NCBI GenBank assembly: GCA_964020085.1 | Contig: OZ026605.1 | Coordinates: forward strand, 2,449,301-2,513,300 | Direction of reading: 5' to 3' | From: Micromussa lordhowensis | Taxonomy: Eukaryota > Cnidaria > Anthozoa > Scleractinia > Lobophylliidae | DNA: 64,000 nt | Part shown: positions 35,903 to 47,619 of the stretch, piece after piece | Position numbering within the stretch: the first letter of the stretch is position 1 | How the letters are laid out: each line of letters begins with the position of its first letter | Translations under genes and position numbers: made by a program | Notes under the pieces: model-generated | Told to the model about the DNA's origin: nothing | Seen by the model: the letters and a program-made list of their open reading frames with translations, nothing else | Database searches by the model: none

Positions 35903-38900
35903 GTAATCTACAATGGAAGAAAATGACACAAAATTAGTCAAGCTTGTAGTTTTACACAAGTCTCTTTCAAAAAGCGATGAAGTAAGTGATTCGAATTTAT
36001 TCGGTTCATAAACAAGAATAATTCAACTTTTAAAAACGATTTCGGTTGATCAACTACCCATTTACGCGTCACGGTTTCATTGAAAAGCACTCGGAACCTG
36101 AAGAAAAGAATTCATCTTTTGTAATGATAATTTGAAAATTTACAACTTGTGTTTTGATTTCGAACATTTTCTTGATGTTTCCTGTTTCTTCGAAGAGGAG
36201 GTTTTTCATCGGACAACACCGAAAGGAAAAGAAAACAAATGCAACGTAAATTAAACATAAAAACGCCCTCCTTTGTCGATGGTTAATTGCGTTTTTCAAA
36301 GTAACCAAGCGAATTAAAAGATCACGACACCTACTGAACTGAATCTACCTTTACAGCCTCGAGCGTTCATCAACTCATCTCTCATCAAACATACACGGCT
36401 CGCAATCGTTTTCAGTACAGAAATTTCTTGGCTCTCTTCGGAGCTTTGCGCTAGAGAAATCTGTGTTCAACGAAGAATTCGCCAACAAAATACCAGCACG
36501 TTATGAAAACAAAACCAGCAAAGCAGTGTTCGGAGAAAAATAGTTACCTCTACACCTAGAGGTCATCTGTAACGGGTACCATGATGAAAATATGTGAATT
36601 GCGATCAACAGCCTTTAGTTGTGAAAATGGCGTCAAACGTTTGTCAAACAAAATAGGAACATTTAGAATATAGCATCTTGTTTTTGTGTTCGCTCTTGTC
36701 AAAAATAAAAACGTCTGAACTCAAATTCACAAATAATAAGTTTAACACTCCCCAAACGCAATCTCTTTTAAATTTTTTTCCAACGACTTTTTATGATTTA
36801 GTTATGGCCGCCCGTTGATTTTGGATAGGGTTCAATACTTCCAAAAAAAAATGGATGGAAATATAATTTTTCTTCTTTTCTAATTGATTCTGACAAAATC
36901 ATATGCCTGGAAGTTTAAATCGCGCCACACATGATAATTTAAAGCATATATTTCTTTTCAAATCATTTTCTATTTAATTAACTTTTCATGCCGCTATGTT
37001 GCTGTACAGCGAAATTCTGGCTGACAAAATGTCAGTTGTGTGAAAAAAAACAGAACTTTCAGCCGTTTAGAACTAGTACCCTGAGAAGTCAGCATTGTGT
37101 ACTAATAGCTAGTGAGACATAAGACTGCGATTCTTAAACGACCGATAAAAAAGCACAATTTATAACTTGTCAGCCGATTTATCGATCAAAAACCAGTTTG
37201 TTCCATTAGTATTCGCAGTTCAGCCTGTTTAACAGTATATGACTAAAACAAGGAACTTAAAATGGCTCCATATGCGCAATTTAAAGTCTTAAAATTGAAA
37301 AAATGCTGTTCAAATTGACAAACCTTAAGTTTAAGAAAGAAAAACTGTCAAACTAAACAGTTGGATCCTTGAATAAAGGAAAACGCTGTGCAAATTCGCA
37401 CCCCACCTTACTTTAGTTAAAAATGTTTTTTCCTTGCATTGGTGAGGAAAGGGGGGCATTCCTGTTTGATACGCTTTCTCTGAAGTTAACTTTATAAAGA
37501 TCATCAATTATCTTGATTATCGCTTGGCTTTCTACTAGAAATAACTGTTTCGGTAATAGGGTCATTTTCTTACTGGACAAATTACTAGTAACTTGAAATA
37601 TCAATCCACTTATGAATCACTTCAATTATGTTTAGTGTTGAAATTCTCATAGTATAACCAACAAACGGTTTTACCTTGGAGGAGATCATACCAGTTGGTT
37701 TTTGTTCAGGTCTTTTGTGATTTTCGATGGAAGGCGTTTATTACGAATTAATGAGGTCTCTTTGTTTCGGTGTTCAGATAGCCTTCACCAACGATTACGA
37801 TAGTAAAAACTTGATATTAAAATGCGACAGCCCATCCTATTTCTTCTCTGTAAATAACGACTTGAAATATCCTATAGTTTTTTTTAATAGGTCATTCCAG
37901 CCAATTTCAATTAAAAATGGTCATACAAATATTACACTGTTGGCAAAACCAAGCATTTGTTTGATCTATGGTTTTAATCTAGTTCATACTATACGACAGA
38001 TTCTACTAAGTGTTCCACTGAACAAAGTTTTTCGGCTTGTCTTAAACCCACCATAAAATGGTTGACAATCAACTTATTTACTGCCTTAGTAAACCACTTC
38101 GAATCATAATAGACCACAGACTTGAATATCTTACCTCGTGAAGTAACTCCCATATTTCCTTATCCCTTCGTCCTCGCAACACTTATTAGCGTGAAACAAA
38201 CAACGTCCATTCCTTGTGAAGTTGACACCAATAGAAAATGTTCTAGGGATGGGGCTTAACGCAACATCTTGAAATAGAAAAAAATCTCTTAAATGAAGCT
38301 GCGTTCAAATCTAAGCGGTCGGTGTAGAATTTTGTGACTCCGTTCGTTTACAAATGCCACCGAGCTGGTTTTCCTAATTTGGCTTGTGATCAACAGGTTG
38401 CACCAGCTAAGAGAGAACCCGCTAAATTATTGACAGGCGCGAAAAATCCGAGCAAGCCATTCGAATTTACCACTCAAGCGTGGAGACAACAGGCAAAAGA
38501 AAGAAGCCTCCATCTGGTGACGAGGCGAGGTTGAGGACCGACGTTTTTCGTTTCAAGCGAAGCGGTACGTGAAGGAAACAGAAGAAAAACAAAATATAAC
38601 TTAAACTGACTTATAACTGGCAGTTTTGGGGCAGCTAATCTGGTTTGCTTTAGTCAGTTATTCAGCAATTTACTTTAGAAAAGCACCACTTTTCGTCAGT
38701 GTTGGTATATTACGAAAAGGAACTGAAAAGAGATCAGCACGCTTAGACCGCTATGCTTTTGAGTGCAACTGGTAAACACAATTTCACTAATGTGCAAGTA
38801 AGCGCATATCCTAATTGCCCATTTACCACTTCTCCCGCCATTTTTCCATGAACTGAAAAATACAGCGCGAAAAACACTGTTTTGCCCTCGAGAATAAAAT

Positions 38901-39992
38901 TCTAGTTCCTCAAATACTCAAATGCTTCAGTGGCAAAATTTAACAGATAAAATTTAATAGCTAGATCTTCAGGTGGACTGAGACACATGGATGCCAGAAA
39001 TCACTGCATATCCCTCAAAGTTTGATCTCTTAGTTTTTTTTTGTCAGTCTGTACCAAAAAAAACACGGTGAGAGTACTACACGAGTCAGAATTTAAAAAC
39101 TTTTCGCACTGGACTTTTCCTATATGCATGCGGGCTTTTGCGCTAAGTTTACACTGCTCAAAAATGGCGGAAAACGATCAGTCCATAGAAACGTTGATTG
39201 ATTGGATAATAAAGTCGATAGTTTCATCTTTATTATCCAATCAGAATCAACAGCGGAATTTTGAACGTTTCTATGGACTTTGCGTTCTCGCCATTTTTGA
39301 GCGGAAGAGAGTGACGTTTTGCCAAAATTAAAAGTGTCAAGTTTTTCACGGGATAACATCGATAGCTTCATCTTGTAAAAAGCTTCACACCTTTGATTTT
39401 GACAAAACGTGACTTTCTTCCTTAACTTCATTGACATGTTGACATAAGATAAAAGATTATTTTCAGGATGACGTTCAAGATCATGTTTGTTCACTCAGTG
39501 TCAGGAACTCGGCAAATCTAAAAGCGCTTTTACATGATTTCCGTCGTTGACAAAGAAGTAATCCTCTATAAATGCTTAGGATTAAAAAATATCATATTTC
39601 CCTTTTATTGAGAATCTTGAAATGAAAGTGATAAAGCTTAATTACAACAAATCGAATTTAAGTGGTCCGTTTGAATGAAGTGAGATTAATTCCAAATTGA
39701 AAATGTATATATTTAAATGCAAGAAGATTCTCAGATCCAGACAGTGGGCAAAAATCAAAAAAATTAAATCGAACCTTGCAAACAATACTCACTTGCAAAA
39801 CGAATGTTTCTGTTCTAGAACTGAACCAAACGCGTTAACTGATGAACTGATGCAAATTGGGAAGTATTTGTTTTTATTTAATAGCCTGAAAATATACCGA
39901 CATAATTTGTCTACCCGGCAGCGTGAACTATCTTCACATTGCCTTCTTACATCGAGATAGATGTCTATAATAAAACAACGTTTTTCCTTTCT
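35903..39992. other. Upstream region of the sulfatase-like gene; no convincing coding gene
   Basis: A possible non-coding first exon of the sulfatase-like gene may end near 36546, where the minus strand reads 'ggtgtagaggtaact', a usable donor ahead of the acceptor at 35907. I cannot prove it. A plus-strand frame at 37727-38056 (109 codons) and one at 38334-38534 have no recognisable domain and no splice support. The hairpin element at 39165-39305 is the only clear structure. Confidence 0.5.
39160..39307. mobile_element. Near-perfect foldback element (about 145 bp hairpin)
   Basis: The left arm contains 'gctcaaaaatggcggaaaac', 'gtccatagaaacgttg' and 'attggataataaa'. The right arm contains the reverse complements 'tttattatccaat', 'cgtttctatggac' and 'gccatttttgagc'. 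The loop is about 15 bp. It looks like a MITE reduced to its two ends. Confidence 0.75.
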
Positions 39993-40586
39993 TCATATTG
40001 GAGGCAGATAAATAATCTCACTGTCCTTTTTCGAACGAGATAACGGCACATACACGTTGTCCTGGCGACTGGTAGGTTCAACTGGTGATAAACTTGGCAA
40101 CGAAAGACGGGTACGAGTTCTTCTAAACTCTTCAGTTCTCCGTCGACTTGCCAACGCTTCACTCAGCCGTCGGCGAAACTGTTTATTTGTAACGCCTGTA
40201 AGCAAGGACCGTGCATCTTGTAGAAGCGCGGGAAATTCTCTGCACGCGGCTTGCTGTACATCGAGGATGCGGCGAATTTCCTGCTCAAATTCTCGATGAA
40301 GCACATCTTTTGTTTTTTCCAGGTTCGAGTCTAGTGAAGAGTTAACTGCTTTGGCGTAACGTATGGCATTGGCTACTTGTTTATGAGGGCTCGTCGACAA
40401 AATCGATTCTTCCCGTTTCATTCGTTCCTCCAATACCGTCAATAAAGAATCGTACTTCATTTCAGCATCTTGATTCTGAATTGAACTCGAGAAGGAATTT
40501 GACTCCATCGTTGAGTAGACCCATGATGAATCGCTTTTGTCTTTCGGAGACTCTGTAGCAAACTGAAGGAACTTAACACCCTTCAT
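39993..40586 (-). CDS. Uncharacterised 197-residue helical protein, single exon
   Basis: The frame runs from the ATG at 40586-40584 to a stop at 39993-39995. An in-frame TAA lies five codons upstream of the ATG, which supports this start. The middle (about 40-130) is charged and helix-forming with heptad-like spacing (YDSLLTVLEERMKREESIL and EFEQEIRRILDVQQAACREF), so a coiled coil is likely. The C-terminal part is Arg/Ser-rich (RRRTEEFRRTRTRLSLPSLS) and ends IIYLPPI. There is no signal peptide or membrane segment. I do not recognise the family. Length, composition and start context favour a real gene, perhaps lineage-restricted. A possible poly(A) signal (AATAAA, minus) lies at 39873-39878. 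Confidence 0.6.
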   Translation of the reverse strand: MKGVKFLQFATESPKDKSDSSWVYSTMESNSFSSSIQNQDAEMKYDSLLTVLEERMKREESILSTSPHKQVANAIRYAKAVNSSLDSNLEKTKDVLHREFEQEIRRILDVQQAACREFPALLQDARSLLTGVTNKQFRRRLSEALASRRRTEEFRRTRTRLSLPSLSPVEPTSRQDNVYVPLSRSKKDSEIIYLPPI

Positions 40587-40599
40587 CGGAAGCAAGCTT

Positions 40600-42050
40600 T
40601 AAAATGTGGCATGTTACAGCTCTTGGCGCATATTTTATCACCTCTGTTTTTCGTTTTATCTCTGCTCTGGCGACTTCAGACGCTTTCCACTTTCGATTCT
40701 ATTTAAGGAAGTAATTACCATCTACAGCTGCTAAACTGAGACTGGGCAAAAGTTGATAACGTGTAAGTTTCTGGAGTTCCCTTTTATCGCCCCCGGCAAT
40801 TTAACTTTCAATTACGACTTTCTGACGGACATTTGCATAAAACACAAAGTGTTCAATTGAAAACTTCCACAAATTGTCAAAAACCTTCACGTTTGTTGTA
40901 AAACGATGTGGCGGCTTAACGCATTCAACAAAAACGTAATTATTTTTTTTCTGGCAAAGTCATTTATCCGAACATCCTAATTTCGCTCTCAACGCTTTGA
41001 TAATTTGGCAACTACAAAGGTTCTGTCACTTTTGAAACAGATCCATATCTATTCTTTGAAACTGAATTTTCCCGATGCGATAACTTCCGTGGAAATCCTC
41101 TAACGACTGAGATTGTAATTAACTTTCAGTGTTGATCTACCGAAGGTGTAATAATAAAGAAATTGAAAGGAAAAGAGCAAAGAAGGAAGGAATTAAAGCC
41201 TTAAATGTAAACTTCGCGTTGTCGATAAATACCCAGGCAGAAACGAAATAACTGCACGCGACTTTTAATGAAAGTGTTGGACTGAAGGATCTTGAAATAA
41301 TAGGCTAATGTCAATCAAAGAAAAGATGAGAAACAAAATGAGTTTTTCGCTACAAAATTCAATTTAAAATTGTAGTAAATTGTAGTCAAGCCGGCGTATT
41401 GTGTCTTCAATTTAAATTTTCCAGCTGCCCATTTCTCAACGCAGCTTTCAAAGACGCTGACTTTTTCGATCAGCTTCTTACTTCTCCTTACAAAAACAGA
41501 ACTTGCCAAGAAGGCAGGTGAGGAGAAAACATAAATTCGTCTACATGGGCACAAAGAAAATGGAGGACGCTATTCCTTAGTAGTGCCAGGGATATTCTGA
41601 TAAATGAAAAACTGACATGCATTGTTAGCACCGGTATTCCATGTCTTAGTGCTAGTTGGGAGATTTTGTGTAAACATCAACAAGCACTTGCACGTGAATG
41701 TCATCAGGAGAGTTTTCATATTGATTACAACGGGTAACCCTTTTGTTATTTTCTTCTCGCTTTTACAATAAGTTCTATTTATTTAGAATACTGAATGAAT
41801 CCACTGTTTCATTTTAATTTTGTTTGAAATTTTTCAATAGAGCGTTTTCACTCACGTGGCCAGCACACATGCAAATTTATTGGAACAAAAGGAAGTATTT
41901 ACATAAGAAAAGAGTTTAACTCCCACAGGATTGGTTTGGTACACCAACATGGCCGCCGTTTCATTGTTTTGGAACACCAATATGGCTGCCGTGACGTCAT
42001 GTGAAAACGCTCTATTTTAACTTAAGTAATGCAAAGGAAACAGGGTAAAC
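40600..42050. other. Intergenic region with one MITE
   Basis: No frame here has a recognisable product. The only clear structure is the MITE at 41838-42014, copy 2 of the family seen at 4731. Confidence 0.55.
41838..42014. mobile_element. MITE with 14-bp terminal inverted repeats, copy 2 (opposite orientation to copy 1)
   Basis: The ends are TAGAGCGTTTTCAC and GTGAAAACGCTCTA, a perfect inverted pair. The interior carries 'ggaagtatttacataagaaa' and 'acaccaacatggccgccg', matching copy 1 in reverse. It lies about 480 bp beyond the APIP stop, close to a candidate poly(A) signal at 42060-42065. Confidence 0.8.
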
Positions 42051-42059
42051 AAGACACAT

Positions 42060-42065
42060 TTTATT
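42060..42065 (-). terminator. Candidate poly(A) signal for APIP
   Basis: AATAAA on the minus strand, 430 bp past the stop codon and the nearest canonical hexamer I found. Assignment is by position only. Confidence 0.35.
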
Positions 42066-42494
42066 GCCCAACCTTCACACACCTTCTTTCCAAAAAATAA
42101 CTTTCTGGTTCGCACAGGCGGCATATCAGGTTTGTTGGTGTTCCTTTTTTTGCCCATTTTGGCACGACTTCGCCTCGCCGAAGTACGAACCATGGCGAGA
42201 CCAAACGCTCGGCCAGATATGCCACCGAAGCGTTCAGCTAGGTACGATTAGGTTAAAATAGTTCGTCACATATTTCTGGGCTGCACAAATTTGTTCGTTC
42301 GCTTTTTACTATTTTTCTTGAATCTTTCTCAGCAGTCTTTTTCTCCGCCAAAAAATGTTTCCCAAAAGCCCTTGTCTCTACGACCGCAGGTTTCCCACAA
42401 GCGTTTGCTCCTCTCTCTTTTTACCCACAGTTCCAAAGGATCCTCTATTGTTGTCTTCAGTCCCGCGTAAAACATGAATGTTCGGGTGTTTCCG

Positions 42495-45400
42495 TCAGAC
42501 TCCGTTGTCGACAATTTTGTCGGGTTTCGCCGTCGGATCCAAACCGTGCAGTTTCATTCGAACGGCAATATCACACAAGTAATCTAAAGACTCGCACCTG
42601 GAAATAGTAATTTAGACCCTTTAATTACCTGGCGTAATCAACATCTACATTACTTGCAAAATATTTCGAACGTTAAAAGTTCTGACGTTCAATTTTCGGA
42701 CATCTGAAAATGAGTCTCATTACAGTCTCAAGGCTTTACAGGTACACGGCCGACGAGAAAGTAAGAAATGTGCTATCAAGCCGTTACGAATGTCGAGTGG
42801 TGTCTCAACTAGAGTTCGCTCCATAAAGCTTGGCATAAAGGAAATTCAGAGCTTTGGAGCTACTTTTATACTGTACTGTAAATATTTCGGACGCTTAAGA
42901 ATTTCGGACGTTTTTATTTTCGGACACTTGTTTGGTCCGAAATTAAAATCGTCCGAAACTTTTTGCTAGTAATGTAATTCCCTGTTACAAAAAGGAAAAT
43001 ATTTAGGTAATATTCCGTTGATATACCTCCAGATTCTAAAAACTAATATCAAAAGAATATAAGCCAATCGACAGGGAGAGTTAATATTTCAAGATAAGAA
43101 GTTGAACGGGTAAAAGGTTTCTCAAGTTCTTTATCAAAGTGCCCATTACTTTTCACCACATTCTTTTATAGTTAAAATAGCTAGTCTGAGCGCACAGTCC
43201 CTTTCACACCAGGCAACGCCAAAAGCGATCAAATGCAAAGGCAGATTGGGAAAATTATCACAATACATTGTTTTGTTGTCATCTCTGTGAAATGTTAGAC
43301 TTTTGACACTTTTCAGGCAACCGCTTCAAATGGCCACAGAATCGTACAAGAATAATTAATTAGCACAATTGCTCCGTTTTGGACATGTACGGTTTCTCTC
43401 CATATTCGTTACGTAGAACGTAACGCAACACTCCCCTCCAACTCTGGGGGAGAAGCGTTGTGTCAGAACCTGTCACTAACAGCTATGAGGGAGTCTATTC
43501 ATTCTAAAGTTTATTGACTAAATAAAGAGGAATGTACGTGGTTTAATTGCAGTGCACTCACATAGCTTTAGCTTTCTGCCATGTTTGCCCCCAAACATAC
43601 ACGCCGTGCCTACGAACAAGGACTGCACAGGAGTCCGGATACTGTTCCATGACTGCAGCCATACTCTCCTTGATAGGAAAAAGGAAGAAACGAAGGCAAG
43701 ATTTTAGCCACTTACCGAACTGTTGATGTACATGTACAGAACTGAGCAAATTGTCGACGGATTCCCCCGTGGTGGAAAAAGGACGGGGAAGCTCATTGTA
43801 CCTTTCAGAAGTCAAAGAAGCGGGTGTGGTACCTCTTAGATAGTTCAGCCTCAACAGGTCCACTGCTGGACAGGAGAGATTTGATAAACAGCTTTATGAG
43901 TTGAAGGTATTCAAAACAATCATCTGTAACACTACTCAAAATTTTGAAAGTGTTAGTTAATATGTTGTTTTAGAATTGGTCCCTCTAAGGGGTGCAAATA
44001 TCTCAAGCCACACCCACAAAGACAGGATCTTTGTACCTCTTAGCGGTTCTTTTCAAAATTTCCGACGAGCATCCCCCTGCTTCAGCTGCCCCCCCCCCCC
44101 CTTCATCTGTGTATTACAGTTCATTTTAGTTCACCACAGATCAAATTGAACACATGACCATGCAGTTTGACATGGTAACTGGTTCGAAACAACTTGGGCA
44201 ATGAGCTCTAAAAAATTACAGAACAGATGTCAAAATTTGTTTCGACAAGGGAGGTGCAAAACTAAAACTAATCCTAAGAGCTTCAGTGAAGAACCCTGAA
44301 AGCTGTGCAAAGAGGAGCTGAACTGTTTAAATTGACCACAAACGAATGGCCAAAATGGTGTCGATTTTGAAATTGACCCAGCCTTTAACTGACAAGCCAG
44401 CATTCATATCATCTCCATTCGCCTCCTCTGCTAGGGTCCTCTGCTTCTGTTCTGTTTATAAAATATTTGTCTTTAAACAACCATTGGTCTTAAGAGTGAA
44501 GTGCACCTTTAAGTCCCTTTCCTCAGGTGTGTTCTCAATTATAGGAATCACTAGTTCCTCATCATATCTAATGGAAAAACAAAACAAATAAAAGATGTCA
44601 GCTCACAATTGAATACATGAAGCTTCAGGCCAAATCTCCATTACTGTTTTATGCATTTCTGAACAAAATTATGTCAAACTGCACATGTTGCACTGCACAA
44701 AATACTGCCTTTTACACCTCCCCCCTCCTTTTAGGAATAGGAGAGAGCAGGAGGGATTCTCCTTAACACACCTGTAATTGATGCCTGTTGTCCCTTTCTT
44801 CATGCCCTTGATCATCTCTTGGTGTGTGATGCGGAATTCCTTCCCAGGATACAACAGGGTGACCATAACACAGTGCTTGGAGTGAGTGTGAATCACAGCT
44901 CCAGCCCCTGAAAAAAAAATTGTTTGTTGGGCTTAACAAATAAAAAAAACGAACCAACTATGAAGTGCAAGCAGATGCTGATGCAAAGGAGAAAGAAGGA
45001 ATTTTTATCTTATTTTGCAAACCATCCACTGTAAGGTATTCAATTCAAATATTTATAAAAGACACTTCTGAATGGCAAAATGGAGATAACACTAAAAAAT
45101 ACCATCGGCAAAGGCATACATATTTGTGCATTTATGATTACCTCTCATGGTGTAAGCATTCATAAACAGTGGAGTACACTGGCTTTTCTTCAGCTTCTTC
45201 CTATTATGAAACAAAAGGAGAGAAAAATGTTGACTTAACTTTGTGACTACATAGTGACTACATAAGGTGTCTGTACAGGGTAGAAATGGCACAGAAGCAG
45301 TGCTGCCTGGTAGATAGATGTACCGATTGATTGATTGTTTGATTGATTGATTGATTGATTGAGCAATATCATTTATTCATTATGAATACACCCTGGCAAG

Positions 45401-47547
45401 TTGGTTACTTAGCCTGTCCACAAGTAATGTATTTGCTCATACAAGTCATGTAGAAATATAGTTTTCATGTGTTTGTTTACACCTGCTTTCAGTGTGGCGT
45501 GCATAGGTGACATCTTTAGACAGGCTATGTAACCTGGCCTACATAAAAAATGTAAGCACAATTGAATTCTTTACAGTCAAACTTGAATTTTAGTGATGAA
45601 AGATAGATTTATTTTACATCAAACTAAGGTTAGGAGTATCAGAAATCATTCCAGGAGAAATAAATCGACTGTTTTGAATGTTAACACCTTGCGGTAGCAC
45701 TCCAATTCTACTGGAGGTCACTATTGAGAACTGATCGACCACACTAAAACTGTTTGAATTATCCCATAAATCAGGAAACATGCACAGTTCATAATGTTCT
45801 TCAGCCATTTGAGGTCAGTACTTGTCATTTACTTGTCTTTCCTTCTGCTAATAACCAGAACAATTGCCAGTTTCACAGTCTTTCAGCAGTTTACATAGCA
45901 TGTCGAAAGATGATTGAAAGATGTCGCCTATGCACGTAACGCTGAAAGCAGGTGTAAATACTTACCCTGGAGGAGGACAAAAAATGTCATTTTCTTCCAT
46001 GTCACACACAAACATGTCTTCAGGCTATGCATAAACAAACACAGAAGGTCAAGACTCAAGTAGAGTACTTTAAGTGATCTGGGCAGTGTGGACGATTGAT
46101 TTTTTGTGTTTAAAATTTTGCCCTGTATTTTTGGGGTAGTGAGATTATTGAAAGAGGGTATTATTAGTAGATTAATTTAAGGAGGCAGTGTCAGGAGAAC
46201 AAGTTAATACTACAGGAATCATAATTATACTACTATATAATTTGGTGCCAAATAATACCATGGATAACAATATTAAACATAGTCCAAATATGTATTTAGA
46301 CAGTGTTTGTGTTTTAAATAATCTTTAACATTTGCTGGGTTTTGTTTGGATGAGGAAAAAGGCAGGTTACCGTTAGGTTTGCTATGTTATTTTAAGGTTG
46401 ATGCAATGTGCATGTAGGTTTTAATCAACCACTGCCATTCTCAGGAGTGGTCCACAGCTAATTCTCTTTAAACAGTCTGTACACCAGTCAAACTGACTGG
46501 CTGCGAGGAAGACTTTGCCTGTCTGGTTTGACCATCTAAGTACAAGTTTTTCTAAAATTAAGTTCAGTTCAAAACCGTTTTGCCCTCCTGCTGAAAGTGT
46601 TACTGAAACCCCTGGTACATGGTAAATCAGGCTTGGCCTTGATGGATCACCAAACGAACTTGAACTTAGGATTCAACATTCAACTATAATAGTAGAAAGG
46701 CTACAACTGACCTTTACTCTTTCCTTCTGGACACCAGAGGGTGCAATGAAGATCTCATCACTACAGTGAGAGATAAAAAAGAATATGATATAAAAGATAT
46801 TATATGACTGCGCCAAGGTAAGAAATTTATTGAAAATATTTTTCAACATGACAAGAGGAATTTCATATCTCCAAGCAACCATGTAATTTTCTTTTTATTA
46901 TATATAATTGTCTCAATGTATAACAATGATAATGGTGATTCTCTGAAGATTTCAAACCACTTTCCGAAGATTTCGAAGGATTCTCCAAAAGTTGTCAGAA
47001 GGCCAAACAAACATTTCCGAACATTTTCTGAAAATGTCCAAAGATTGCCGAAGACTTCCAAAGAAGATCGGAAGATGTTTTGACCATACATCAACAAATG
47101 TAAGTGCAGTTAACCGACAAAAATTATGTAAAACGATACCACACATGTGTGGATAAAAATGATATCCTCACACTTGATATTTTCCTCACAATTTTTACTT
47201 AGTTATCCTCGTTTTAAATCAAAAGCTACACTAGGTGACCGTCCTTTCACCTGTGCAGCACCGAAACTTTGGAATGCGCTACCACTTAACATAAGAAGCG
47301 CCAGCACAGTTAGTAGTTTTAAAGCCAAGCTAAAAACTCACTTATTCCACCTCGCATTTTCATCATAGTTGTTTCTATTATAATTTGTAAGTTTTACTTT
47401 TAATTGAAATTTTAGCTTTTTAAAATCATTGTAAGTTTGCTTTTAATTGTAATTTTAGAATTGTAATTTTATCTTTTTAACCTCTTTATTCCGTTTTTAA
47501 TCTTGTCATGCGCATTTGATCATTATATGGAATTTTCACATTATAAA

Positions 47548-47619
<72 letters not shown>

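Noticed and set aside
47147..47368. Independent small gene in APIP intron 2
   Set aside because: Its protein end and ATT tail identify it as a truncated non-LTR retrotransposon.
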